64,000 nucleotides of DNA, from contig NZ_PQGA01000013.1 of assembly GCF_002917095.1 (NCBI RefSeq), positions 101,317-165,316 on the forward strand, given 5' to 3'. Below are positions 1 through 8,205 of the stretch, piece after piece (the stretch's first letter is position 1; each line of letters starts with the position of its first letter). The DNA is from Paraburkholderia eburnea. Its GTDB lineage: Bacteria; Pseudomonadota; Gammaproteobacteria; Burkholderiales; Burkholderiaceae. The position numbers were made by a program, and so were the translations under genes. The notes under the pieces were generated by a model. It did not search any database. It saw only the letters and a program-made list of their open reading frames with translations, and had not been told where the DNA came from.

Positions 1-94
1 GTTCGGCAAATACGCTGGCCAGACCGTGAAGGTCGACGGCAATGAACTGCTCGTGCTGCGCGAAGAAGATATCGTCGCCGTTGTTAATCGCTAG
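1..94 (+). CDS. groES: Co-chaperonin GroES, C-terminal fragment
   Basis: Only the last 30 codons are inside the window, read from base 2 and ending at TAG 92-94. The residues give a typical GroES tail (FGKYAGQTVKVDG, then LLVLREEDIVAV), which is the conserved C-terminal beta-strand region. GroES forms the heptameric lid of the GroEL chamber in the cytoplasm. groEL begins 43 bases downstream on the same strand, so the two are almost certainly one groESL operon. The promoter and any heat-shock element lie outside the window. Confidence 0.9.
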   Translation, partial: FGKYAGQTVKVDGNELLVLREEDIVAVVNR

Positions 95-137
95 TTAATC
101 GCTAAATTCCGCTTTAACGCCTGAGAGAAAACCCATC

Positions 138-1772
138 ATGGCATCCAAAGAAATCGTATTCGGCGATATCGCCCGCACGAAACTGATCGAAGGCGTGAAT
201 ATTCTCGCCGACGCCGTCAAGGTCACGCTCGGTCCCAAGGGCCGCAACGTCGTGCTCGAACGCAGCTTCGGCGCGCCCGTCGTCACCAAGGACGGCGTGT
301 CGGTGGCCAAGGAAGTGGAACTGGCCGACAAGCTCCAGAACATCGGCGCGCAGATCGTCAAGGAAGTGGCATCGAAAACCAGCGACGCCGCCGGCGACGG
401 CACGACCACGGCGACCGTGCTGGCTCAAGCCATCGTGCGCGAAGGGCAAAAATACGTGGCGGCGGGTCTGAATCCTCTCGATCTGAAGCGCGGTATCGAC
501 AAGGCGGTCATCGCCGCCATCGAGGAACTGAAGAAGATCAGCAAGCCCACGACCACGAGCAAGGAGATCGCCCAGGTTGCGACCATCTCGGCCAATGGCG
601 AGGAATCGATCGGCCAGCGCATCGCGGAAGCCATCGACCGCGTGGGCAAGGAAGGCGTGATCACCGTTGAAGACGGCAAGTCGCTTGCCGACGAACTCGA
701 CGTGGTGGAAGGGCTGCAATTCGATCGCGGCTATCTTTCGCCGTATTTCATCAACAATCAGGACAAGCAGATTGCCGAACTCGACAATCCGTTCATCCTG
801 CTATTCGACAAGAAGATTTCGAATATCCGCGATCTGCTGCCGGTGCTGGAGCAGGTGGCGAAGGCGGGACGCCCGCTGCTGCTGATCGCCGAGGATATCG
901 AAGGCGAGGCGCTGGCGACACTCGTTGTCAACAACATTCGCGGCGTGCTCAAGACGGTCGCGGTGAAGGCGCCGGGTTTTGGCGATCGCCGCAAAGCGCT
1001 GCTTGAAGACATCGCGATTCTTACGGGCGGCCAGGTGATCGCCGAGGAAACCGGCCTCACGCTCGAAAAGGCGACGCTCGCGGAACTGGGTCAGGCCAAG
1101 CGCATCGAGGTGAGCAAGGAGAACACCACGGTGATCGATGGCGCGGGCGAGGCGTCGGCGATCGAGGCGCGCGTGAAGCAGATTCGTCTGCAGATCGAGG
1201 AAGCGAGTTCCGACTACGACCGCGAAAAGCTGCAGGAACGCGTGGCGAAGCTGGCGGGCGGCGTGGCCGTCATCAAGGTGGGCGGCGCAACCGAAATCGA
1301 AGTGAAGGAAAAGAAGGACCGCGTGGACGACGCGCTGCACGCCACGCGCGCGGCGGTGGAAGAGGGCATCGTGCCGGGCGGCGGCGTGGCGCTGATCCGC
1401 GTGCGTCAGGCGATTCTCGACCTCAAGGGTATCAATGCCGATCAGACGGCGGGCGTGAAGATCGTGCTGCGAGCGCTCGAAGAGCCGCTGCGCCAGATCG
1501 TGACCAACGCAGGCGAGGAAGCGAGCGTGGTGGCGGCGAAGGTCGCGGAAGGCAGCGGCAATTTCGGCTATGACGCAGCCACGGGGCAGTACGGCGATCT
1601 GGTGGAAAAGGGCGTGCTCGATCCGACCAAGGTGACGCGCACGGCGTTGCAGAATGCGGCTTCGGTAGCGGGGCTGTTGCTGACGACCGATGCGACCGTG
1701 TATGAGGCGCCGAAGCCCGCTGCGACGGGTTTGCCGGGTGGTGCGCCGGGCGGACCGGATCTCGGGTTCTGA
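138..1772 (+). CDS. groEL: Chaperonin GroEL, paralogous copy without GGM tail
   Basis: ATP-driven chaperonin of 544 residues, the usual length. The nucleotide-binding motifs are LGPKGRNV at about 31-38 and GDGTTT at 86-91, with Asp87 matching the catalytic position of the E. coli protein. PGGGVAL lies near residue 410. The C-terminus ends in a Gly/Pro-rich stretch (GLPGGAPGGPDLGF) instead of the Gly-Gly-Met repeats that line the cavity of housekeeping GroEL. Burkholderia-group genomes usually carry several groEL copies, so this is probably an accessory one. A strong terminator follows. The family assignment is certain; accessory status is inferred from the tail. Confidence 0.97.
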   Translation: MASKEIVFGDIARTKLIEGVNILADAVKVTLGPKGRNVVLERSFGAPVVTKDGVSVAKEVELADKLQNIGAQIVKEVASKTSDAAGDGTTTATVLAQAIVREGQKYVAAGLNPLDLKRGIDKAVIAAIEELKKISKPTTTSKEIAQVATISANGEESIGQRIAEAIDRVGKEGVITVEDGKSLADELDVVEGLQFDRGYLSPYFINNQDKQIAELDNPFILLFDKKISNIRDLLPVLEQVAKAGRPLLLIAEDIEGEALATLVVNNIRGVLKTVAVKAPGFGDRRKALLEDIAILTGGQVIAEETGLTLEKATLAELGQAKRIEVSKENTTVIDGAGEASAIEARVKQIRLQIEEASSDYDREKLQERVAKLAGGVAVIKVGGATEIEVKEKKDRVDDALHATRAAVEEGIVPGGGVALIRVRQAILDLKGINADQTAGVKIVLRALEEPLRQIVTNAGEEASVVAAKVAEGSGNFGYDAATGQYGDLVEKGVLDPTKVTRTALQNAASVAGLLLTTDATVYEAPKPAATGLPGGAPGGPDLGF

Positions 1773-1794
1773 TCCGGGCGTCATGATTGGCGGG

Positions 1795-1822
1795 AAAAGC
1801 CGGGAGATTTCCCGGCTTTTTT
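1795..1822 (+). terminator. Rho-independent terminator of groESL
   Basis: Perfect 11-bp stem, 1795-1805 pairing with 1810-1820 (AAAAGCCGGGA / TCCCGGCTTTT), a 4-base loop and a run of T. It lies 22 bases after the groEL stop. The A-rich left side may let it also serve the convergent VOC gene. Confidence 0.9.
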
Positions 1823-1842
1823 GTTTTTCAGAAATTAATTCG

Positions 1843-2697
1843 TCATCCCAGGCAAGCGGAAAGTTCGAGCGAGGCGCCATGCGTGAGCGCACGCGGCAGC
1901 GTGCGGGCATGACTGACATGCGCCGTGGCGAGCGTCACGCCGAACACGCCTTCTCCACTGGCGGCGAGAAACGCCTGCAACCTCGCATGCAACCCCGCAC
2001 GTGGCTCGTCGGCTGGCGTATCCGCCTCATCGCTCGCCGATGAGCCGCGCGGCGCGAGCAGCACAAGCGTCGCCGTACCGCTCGCAAACGTCGCGAGCCT
2101 GACCGCATGACCCGGCAGCGCAGCCACATGCGCATCGAAGGCGCCGCCCAGCAGCGCACGATAGCGCTTGATGCTCGCCTCCAGATCCTTCACGACGATC
2201 GCCACGCTGGCGACACCTTGCGCGCCATTCGCGTGCCGCCGTGCTTCGCCCACGGCCACGCGCAGGAAGCGCGGCGTGAGATCGCTGCATAGCAAAGGCA
2301 GGTCGCGTGTGGTGGGAACGGCGGTCTGCCATTCGATGCGCGTGCCATCGGGACGGATGCGCCCGCCCGGGATCGGGCCTTCGTAATGCAGGCCGCGCGC
2401 GCGTGCGGCCTCGATAGCATCCGGCACGCTGGGCGCAAGCAACGCGAAATCGGCGAAACCTTCCGCGGACGACTGAACGCCGTGAGGCCAGCGCGATTCG
2501 CGCGCCTGGCGCAGGCCGGGCACGGCGGCCGTCAGGTCGAGAAAGCGGCCGTCGTCGAAGCCGATCAACGCGTGCCGTGTGGTGCCGTCCGCATGGATGC
2601 CGCCGCGCTGCACGGTAAAGCCGGTCTCGCTGAAATCGGCGATGGCCTGTTCGATATCTTCAACGCGAATGACGACATGATCGAGCGGCAAGGACAT
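1843..2697 (-). CDS. VOC/glyoxalase-like protein, two-module
   Basis: 284-residue protein with two vicinal-oxygen-chelate-like halves. The first starts with DHVVIRVEDIEQA at 6-18 and has the RFLDL strand near 51-55. The second starts with GVASVAIVVKDLEASI at about 161-176. This resembles the glyoxalase-like family PF13468, whose members are mostly uncharacterised metal-dependent enzymes; no reaction can be assigned. It is on the same strand as tauABC, 157 bases after tauC, and could be a distal operon gene. No TauD-type taurine dioxygenase is present nearby. It converges with groEL across the terminator. Confidence 0.8.
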   Translation of the reverse strand: MSLPLDHVVIRVEDIEQAIADFSETGFTVQRGGIHADGTTRHALIGFDDGRFLDLTAAVPGLRQARESRWPHGVQSSAEGFADFALLAPSVPDAIEAARARGLHYEGPIPGGRIRPDGTRIEWQTAVPTTRDLPLLCSDLTPRFLRVAVGEARRHANGAQGVASVAIVVKDLEASIKRYRALLGGAFDAHVAALPGHAVRLATFASGTATLVLLAPRGSSASDEADTPADEPRAGLHARLQAFLAASGEGVFGVTLATAHVSHARTLPRALTHGASLELSACLG

Positions 2698-2854
2698 GGC
2701 CGGGTCTCTCCATAAGGGTGAAAGACCAGACTAGGAGTCGCCTTGCAGCGAGGCAACCAATCAATGCTGGGAAGGATATGAAGCGGCGCGCGCGCGAGTT
2801 TTACGTCGCGCGCGGCAGAGGGATAAATAACGCAAGGGAAAGGCGAAAAGGCGT

Positions 2855-3721
2855 TCAGCCTTCGGCGTGCCAGGGCGTGAGCTTGCGTTGCAGCGCGCGC
2901 AGGCCGAGTTCGAGCACGAGCGCGATAGCGCCAATCAGCAGGATGCCGGCGATCACGACATCGGTGACGAGAAAGCGCGACGCCGAATAGACCATGAAAC
3001 CGAGGCCTCGCGTGGCGGCGATCAGTTCGGCGGCGACGAGCGTGGACCAGCCCGCGCCCAGCGCGATACGCACGCCGGTGAGGATTTCCGGCAGGGCGCT
3101 TGGCAGTACCACGTGTACGAGCAATTGCAGGCGCGTGGCGCCGAGCGACTGCGCCGCCAGTATGCGGCTCTTCGCCACGCGATTCGCGCCCGCCGCAGTG
3201 GCGATGGCCAGCGGCGCAAAGATCGTGAAGTAGATCAGCAGCACCTTCGACAACTCGCCGATGCCGAACCAGATCACCATCAGCGGCAGATACGCGAGCG
3301 GCGGCACGGGGCGATAAAACTCGATGATGGGGTCGAGCACGCCGCGCGCGATGCGGCTCGTGGCGATGGCGATGCCCGCCGGAATCGCGGTGACGAGCGC
3401 AAGCGCGAACGCCAGTGCGATGCGCGAAAGGCTGGCGGCCAGGTGCTGCGTGAGCGTGGCATCGTCGAAGCCGTCGGTATAGAGCCGCCCGAGCTTGCGC
3501 AGCACGGCCTCGGGCGTGGGCAGCAGCACGGGCGGCAGCCATTGCAGATGACTCGCGAGCCACCAGAGCGCCAGCAGCGAACCGAGCGTCGCCGCCGTCG
3601 CGGCGTGGCCCGCGTGAAAGCGCGGCGCATCGCGGCGTACTTGCTTAGGTGTACTGGGTTCGTGAGTGGCAGAGGTCGCGGGAGCGCCAAGCGTCGCCGT
3701 GGGGGAATCGTTGAGCGCCAT
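2855..3721 (-). CDS. tauC: Taurine/sulfonate ABC transporter permease
   Basis: 288-residue inner-membrane permease of the SsuC/TauC family (BPD_transp_1). A Pro/Thr-rich cytoplasmic N-terminus of about 40 residues precedes the first membrane segment (about 43-62). Hydrophobic segments follow near 100-122, 140-175 and 255-275. The EAA loop that docks on the ATPase is at about 193-218 (GATRLQLLVHVVLP then SALPEI and G). It starts one base after the tauB stop, indicating translational coupling. The substrate is inferred from the taurine-type binding protein upstream. Confidence 0.9.
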   Translation of the reverse strand: MALNDSPTATLGAPATSATHEPSTPKQVRRDAPRFHAGHAATAATLGSLLALWWLASHLQWLPPVLLPTPEAVLRKLGRLYTDGFDDATLTQHLAASLSRIALAFALALVTAIPAGIAIATSRIARGVLDPIIEFYRPVPPLAYLPLMVIWFGIGELSKVLLIYFTIFAPLAIATAAGANRVAKSRILAAQSLGATRLQLLVHVVLPSALPEILTGVRIALGAGWSTLVAAELIAATRGLGFMVYSASRFLVTDVVIAGILLIGAIALVLELGLRALQRKLTPWHAEG

Positions 3722-3722
3722 G

Positions 3723-4505
3723 TCAGGCTCCTTCCGTTTCGCGCATCAACTGGTCGAGCAACTCCAGATGGATGGCGGTGAATGCCGGGTCGCTGCGGAT
3801 CGAGCGCAGCGATTCGCCCTGCGCATAACGGCGCGCAAAATCGAGCCGATGACGCGCGACCACGCGGCCAGGACGCGGCGAGAGAATCAGCAACTCGGTC
3901 GATAGCAGCACGGCTTCCTCGATGCTGTGCGTGATGAGAAAAATGCCCTTGCTGGTCTGCTTCCAGACATCGAGCAGCAGGCTCTGCATGCGCTCGCGCG
4001 TGAGCGCATCGAGTGCGCCCAGCGGCTCGTCCATGAGCAGAAAGGCAGGGTCGGCGGCGAGTGCGCGTGCAAGGCCCACACGCTGACGCATGCCGCCCGA
4101 AATCTCGCCGATGCGGTGACGCTCGAAGCCGCCGAGCTTCACGAGATCGAGCACTTGCGCCGCGCGCTGCTCGCGCTGGGCGCGGCTCGCACCCTGCATG
4201 CGCAGGCCAAATGAGACGTTGTCGATCACGTTGAGCCACGGCATCAGCGCGTCGTCCTGGAAGACCACGCCGCGGCTCGCATGAGGCCCGTCGACGTTCG
4301 CGCCGTCCAGCGTGACCGTGCCCGAAGTGGGCTGCTGGAACCCGGCGAGCAGCGAGAGCAACGTGCTCTTGCCGCAACCCGATGCGCCCAGCGCCACGAC
4401 GATCTCGCCGCTCTTCACCGACACCGACACGTCCTGCAACGCGGTGAGCGCACCGCGCGCGCTTTCGTAAATGACGCTGACGCGGTCTGCTTTCAGCTCC
4501 GCCAT
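3723..4505 (-). CDS. tauB: Taurine ABC transporter ATP-binding protein
   Basis: 260-residue ABC ATPase. Walker A GASGCGKS is at 40-47, the Q-loop glutamine near 83, signature ISGGMRQ at 135-141, Walker B LLMDEP at 156-161, and an ITHS H-loop follows. I start it at the ATG at 4503-4505 because AGGGAG lies 6 bases upstream and the product then has normal TauB/SsuB length. A longer reading would run back into tauA. It lies between tauA and tauC in one operon and energises import of taurine-like sulfonates. Transcription under sulfur limitation is inferred from the family. Confidence 0.92.
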   Translation of the reverse strand: MAELKADRVSVIYESARGALTALQDVSVSVKSGEIVVALGASGCGKSTLLSLLAGFQQPTSGTVTLDGANVDGPHASRGVVFQDDALMPWLNVIDNVSFGLRMQGASRAQREQRAAQVLDLVKLGGFERHRIGEISGGMRQRVGLARALAADPAFLLMDEPLGALDALTRERMQSLLLDVWKQTSKGIFLITHSIEEAVLLSTELLILSPRPGRVVARHRLDFARRYAQGESLRSIRSDPAFTAIHLELLDQLMRETEGA

Positions 4506-4554
4506 GTTCGACTCCCTGGGCGCGCGCGGCGCGCCCGTTATGCACTCAATCAGG

Positions 4555-5556
4555 TTACTTTGCCGCCGCGACGTAACGCGGCGTGATCGAGGCGCTGTAA
4601 TCGGGCAGCGCCTGATCGATCTTCTTCTGCTCTTCGAGGAAGCGCGCGGTCGCGGCCACGGCCTTCGCGGTGCCGCCGCCGAGCAGCGCCGGCGAGCGCT
4701 GCTCCGCTGCATCGGGATATTGATTGCCCGCGAGCAGTTGCGGCACGTCGGCAGGGCTTGCGCCGGAAAGCTTCGCGATCGCCGCCACCTGCGCCGAAGC
4801 GGGCGTCCAGCCCTTGCCATTGGCGCGATAGTCGGAAATCGCATTGAGCGTCACACCCACGAACTTCTGCACGAACTCAGGATGCGCCTGCGCGAAGTCC
4901 TTGCGCACGGCCCAGAGATCGAACGTGGGCGAGCCCCACTTGCCGACCTGCGCCGAATCCACCAGCACGTGGCCGCTTTCGCGCGCCTTGCCGAGCGCCG
5001 GGTCCCACGTATAGGCGGCGTCGATTTCGCCGCGCGACCAGGCCGCGACGGTTTCGGTCGGCCCCAGATTGACGATATGGACCTGATCCGGCTTGATGCC
5101 CCAATGCTTGAGGGCGGCCAGCAGGCTGTAATGCGCGGTGGACACGAACGGCGTGGCAATCGTCTTGCCGATCAGATCCTGCGGCTTGTCGATATGCGCG
5201 CCATTGCGCACGACCAGCGCTTCCGAGCCGCCCGTGAGCGCGTTGAGCACGACGGCCTCGACCGGCACGCCGCGGCTCACGGCGGCGGCGAACGGGCTCG
5301 AACCCACGTCGCCGATCTGGATGTCACCCGAAGCGAGCGCGGCGACAATATCCGCGCCGGTGTCGAAGCGCCGCCAGTTGATGGTCCAGCCCGTGGCTTT
5401 TTCGTAAGCGGCGCTGGCCTGCGCGAGCTTGGCCGGATCGGCGCCGTATTGATAGGCGATGTTGACGGTTTCCGCGCGCGCCGTCGTGCCGTGCGCGACG
5501 AGCAGCGCGAGTGCCGCGGGGGCGGCGATAGCCTGAATGAGTTGTTTGAGTTTCAT
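4555..5556 (-). CDS. tauA: Taurine-binding periplasmic protein
   Basis: 333-residue binding protein with a Sec signal peptide ending ARA at about 26-28. The mature part follows TauA closely: AYQYGADPAKLAQA, WRRFDTGADIV, LASGDIQIGDVGSSP, then HYSLLAALKHWGIKP and RGEIDAAYTWDPAL. These match E. coli TauA better than SsuA, so taurine is the likely ligand, although related sulfonates are possible. First gene of a minus-strand tauABC operon. The 159-base upstream gap contains GCATATGC (a short palindrome) but no promoter I can defend. No tauD or taurine transaminase gene is nearby. Confidence 0.9.
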   Translation of the reverse strand: MKLKQLIQAIAAPAALALLVAHGTTARAETVNIAYQYGADPAKLAQASAAYEKATGWTINWRRFDTGADIVAALASGDIQIGDVGSSPFAAAVSRGVPVEAVVLNALTGGSEALVVRNGAHIDKPQDLIGKTIATPFVSTAHYSLLAALKHWGIKPDQVHIVNLGPTETVAAWSRGEIDAAYTWDPALGKARESGHVLVDSAQVGKWGSPTFDLWAVRKDFAQAHPEFVQKFVGVTLNAISDYRANGKGWTPASAQVAAIAKLSGASPADVPQLLAGNQYPDAAEQRSPALLGGGTAKAVAATARFLEEQKKIDQALPDYSASITPRYVAAAK

Positions 5557-5715
5557 GTTAGATAGCGTCCCGTATGTTGTAGGTAACTGGTGTTCACGCG
5601 TTGTTCGATAAGAGATGTGGACAGCTTAGCGTCGGCGCTGCGTGGCACGAACGAAGCAAACGTGCATTGCATATGCGCTGTCGCGTTAGAACGGATTGGA
5701 GCGGAATAGAGCGGC

Positions 5716-6873
5716 TCAGAACGAATGGCGCATGCCGATGCGCACATCCGCCTGAGTGGACGTGCTCGACGGCGCGAAGCTATAGCCGATCACAGCGTCC
5801 ACGCCCTGCGAAGCCTTGAGCCAGTCGCCCGACACATAGACGTCAGTGCGTTTGGACAGCAGGTAATGGAGGCCGGCCGAAAGCTGGTTCCAGTGATGGC
5901 CTTCGAAATGCGTGTACTGGTAGCCGCCGATGGCGCTGAATGCGGGCGTGATCTGCCAGTCCGCGCCGCCTTCCGCGACCTGCATGTGCGAGCTGTTGCC
6001 GAAGGCCTTGATGGTCGTATACGTATAGTTGCCCATCAGCGTGACGGTACCGATTGCGTAGCTCGTGCCCACGCCGAAGGTGCCCTGGCGATCCACCGGG
6101 AAGCTGGTGCTGGAATAGAGATCGGTGACGGCGCCCGTGGCGGCATTGACGCTCACGGTCGGGCGGCCCAGGAACGTGCGTGTGCCGATCATCGCGTAAG
6201 GGTCGAATGCGTAGATGCCGCTGGGATTGTTCAACTGCGTATAGGCCGCGCCGAGCGTGAAGCTGCCGCGCGCGAAATGCGCGCCCACGCTATAGGCGCT
6301 GTTCTCGTGGAAATTGCCGGCCACATTGCCGAACGACCACATGCCGCCGAACGTGAAGCCGCCGAATTCCCTCGAAAGAAACTTGACCGAGTTCGGCAGG
6401 CGGTCGCCGTTGAAGCGGTCGAAGTCGCCCTGATGAATCGCATAGCCGCTGCCCCATGCGCTGATGTTGTAGGCGTAGACCATTTCCTCAGTCATGTCGA
6501 GCTGGTCGCCGAACGACAGCGTGCCCCATTGATTCGACAGACCGACATAGGCCTGGCGGCCGAATTCGGCGCCACCGAACCCACTCTGGCCGTTGCCGAG
6601 ATGAAAGCCATTTTCCAGCACGAATACCGCTGAAAGTCCGCCGCCCAGGTCTTCGGTGCCCTTGATGCCCCAGCGGTTGCCGTAGGAAACGCCGTCGCTG
6701 AATTCGACCAGATGCGAGCCGCCGCTATTGCTGACATAAGTGACGCCGGCGTCGAGAATGCCGTAAAGCGTCACGCTGCTTTGCGCGTGAGCGAGCGGCG
6801 CGGCGGCGAACGCGACCAGGGCGGCGATGGCGCGCAGTGCGGGCGAGAGGAGGATCGTTTTTCTTGTTTGCAT
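5716..6873 (-). CDS. Gram-negative general porin (porin 1)
   Basis: 385-residue outer-membrane trimeric porin of the Burkholderia OpcP/OmpC type. The signal peptide ends AHA near residue 30, and the mature protein starts QSSVTLYGILDAGV. LKG/IKGTEDLGGGL follows, and the C-terminus is the aromatic-terminated strand RIGMRHSF recognised by the BAM machinery. I start at the ATG at 6871-6873 because it begins directly with a signal peptide; a longer reading adds an unrelated N-terminus. It is a close paralogue of the porin at 62283-63425, in opposite orientation. Its position between tauABC and the betC locus suggests, but does not prove, uptake of sulfonates or sulfate esters. Confidence 0.93.
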   Translation of the reverse strand: MQTRKTILLSPALRAIAALVAFAAAPLAHAQSSVTLYGILDAGVTYVSNSGGSHLVEFSDGVSYGNRWGIKGTEDLGGGLSAVFVLENGFHLGNGQSGFGGAEFGRQAYVGLSNQWGTLSFGDQLDMTEEMVYAYNISAWGSGYAIHQGDFDRFNGDRLPNSVKFLSREFGGFTFGGMWSFGNVAGNFHENSAYSVGAHFARGSFTLGAAYTQLNNPSGIYAFDPYAMIGTRTFLGRPTVSVNAATGAVTDLYSSTSFPVDRQGTFGVGTSYAIGTVTLMGNYTYTTIKAFGNSSHMQVAEGGADWQITPAFSAIGGYQYTHFEGHHWNQLSAGLHYLLSKRTDVYVSGDWLKASQGVDAVIGYSFAPSSTSTQADVRIGMRHSF

Positions 6874-6935
6874 GGTGTGGGCGTGTGGTAGGCAAGAGTG
6901 CCATCGCGTCAGGTCGAATCGCTTTATCAGTCGAT

Positions 6936-6951
6936 GGAATAAGCGTATTCC
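6936..6951. promoter_or_regulatory. Palindrome upstream of porin 1
   Basis: GGAATAAGCGTATTCC, perfect 6-bp arms around a 4-base centre, 63 bases upstream of the porin start. The size and position suit a dimeric repressor or activator site. No regulator can be named. Confidence 0.35.
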
Positions 6952-7071
6952 CGCAAGTGATTTGCAATCCGAACTATTGCGCGTGACCGGACAGACATTC
7001 GAGTCGCCACTATCGCCCACGGGTATCGCGCCCGTGAAGACACCGCTGCGTTATTCGGTCATAACGCGCGC

Positions 7072-8046
7072 TTATGCAAGCGCTTCGGTTTCGCAGACGC
7101 TGAAGAGCCAGCGGCGAAAGCGCTGCACCGCAGGCGCTTCGGGGCGCGCGGGCGGACGCACGAGAAAGTAGCCGCGCTCGGTCGTGACGGGCGCATCCAG
7201 CAAACGCACGAGCAGCCCCTTGTCGAGCAGATCGTCGACGAGCGGCGTCCAGCCCAGCGCCACGCCATGCCCAAGCAGCGCCGCCTGAATCACCAGCGAA
7301 TAGCTGTTGAAGGTGGCGCTGCACGCGGCTTCGGGCGGCGGCAGGGCGTGTGCCGCAAACCAAGCATCCCACGAGAGCCAGCGCGACGGCTGCAGCGCAT
7401 GGACATGAAGCAGCGGCAGATCGGCCATGTCGCGCGCCCCTTCGACATGGCGATGCGCGGCGGCAAACGCGGGCGAGCAGACCGGCGTGACCTGCTCCGC
7501 GAACAGGCGCGTGGAGGTGCAGGGTTTCCAGTTGCCGTCGCCGAATGCGATGGCCACGTCCGCGCGGTCGCTTCGCGGATCGAAGACGGCCTGTGAGGTG
7601 ACGATATGGACGTCGAGCGTGGGCATCGCATGTTTGAGCGATGCGAGGCGCGGCATCAGCCAGTAGGCGGCGAAGCCCGGATCGGTGAGGATCGTGAGCA
7701 CGTTATCCGTGCGGCTTGCGCGGATACCGGCGGCCGTGGCGCGGATCGTCTCCAGGCTCGTGCGGACCGTATCGAACAGCCGTTCGCCTTCGGCTGTGAG
7801 CGTCACGCCGCGATGGCCGCGCGCGAACAGCGGCGCGCCCAGATCCGCTTCTAGCTGCACGATGCGCTGGCTCACGGCGGGCTGCGTGGTGCCCAGCTCG
7901 CGCGCGGCGGCGGTGAAGCTTTTCAGCCGCGCGGCCGATTCGAAGGCGAGCAGCGCCTGCATCGGCGGCAGCCGGTCTTGAGCCGTTTCACGCGCGGCGC
8001 GCAAGGGTTGGGCGAGATTCGCGGTCATGTCGATGGCGGTATTCAT
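7072..8046 (-). CDS. LysR regulator, probable choline-sulfate-utilisation activator
   Basis: 324-residue LysR-type regulator. A 27-residue N-terminal extension precedes the winged HTH (about 30-90, recognition region TTQPAVSQRIVQLE near 53-66) and the effector domain. LysR genes divergent from betC form a recognised group (putative choline sulfate-utilisation transcription factors), and this gene is divergent from choline sulfatase with a 159-base shared control region. The effector may be choline sulfate, choline or a sulfur-status signal. The family is certain; the specific role rests on neighbourhood and family knowledge. Confidence 0.88.
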   Translation of the reverse strand: MNTAIDMTANLAQPLRAARETAQDRLPPMQALLAFESAARLKSFTAAARELGTTQPAVSQRIVQLEADLGAPLFARGHRGVTLTAEGERLFDTVRTSLETIRATAAGIRASRTDNVLTILTDPGFAAYWLMPRLASLKHAMPTLDVHIVTSQAVFDPRSDRADVAIAFGDGNWKPCTSTRLFAEQVTPVCSPAFAAAHRHVEGARDMADLPLLHVHALQPSRWLSWDAWFAAHALPPPEAACSATFNSYSLVIQAALLGHGVALGWTPLVDDLLDKGLLVRLLDAPVTTERGYFLVRPPARPEAPAVQRFRRWLFSVCETEALA

Positions 8047-8095
8047 GGGGCAGGCTTTCGAGGCATGACGGATCGCGCGTGCATTTGCCGCGTTT

Positions 8096-8113
8096 GCTTA
8101 TGTGCTCATAAGC
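8096..8113. promoter_or_regulatory. Candidate LysR operator between regulator and betC
   Basis: GCTTATG-TGCT-CATAAGC, a perfect dyad with 7-bp arms, centred about 100 bases upstream of the betC ATG and 58 bases upstream of the LysR start. CGTGCA occurs on both sides. This is a typical location for an autoregulatory LysR site; binding is inferred. Confidence 0.5.
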
Positions 8114-8205
8114 GTGCAAGGGGTTCACGCCGTCGTGCCCGCTGACCTAAGGTGTCACAGGAAGCATCCTGCAATCGTAATCGTTCATTCTATCGACGCC
8201 TGCTC

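Noticed and set aside
801..1919. A 372-codon minus-strand open frame opposite groEL
   Set aside because: Antisense shadow of groEL, His/Arg-rich with no recognisable fold and no ribosome site.
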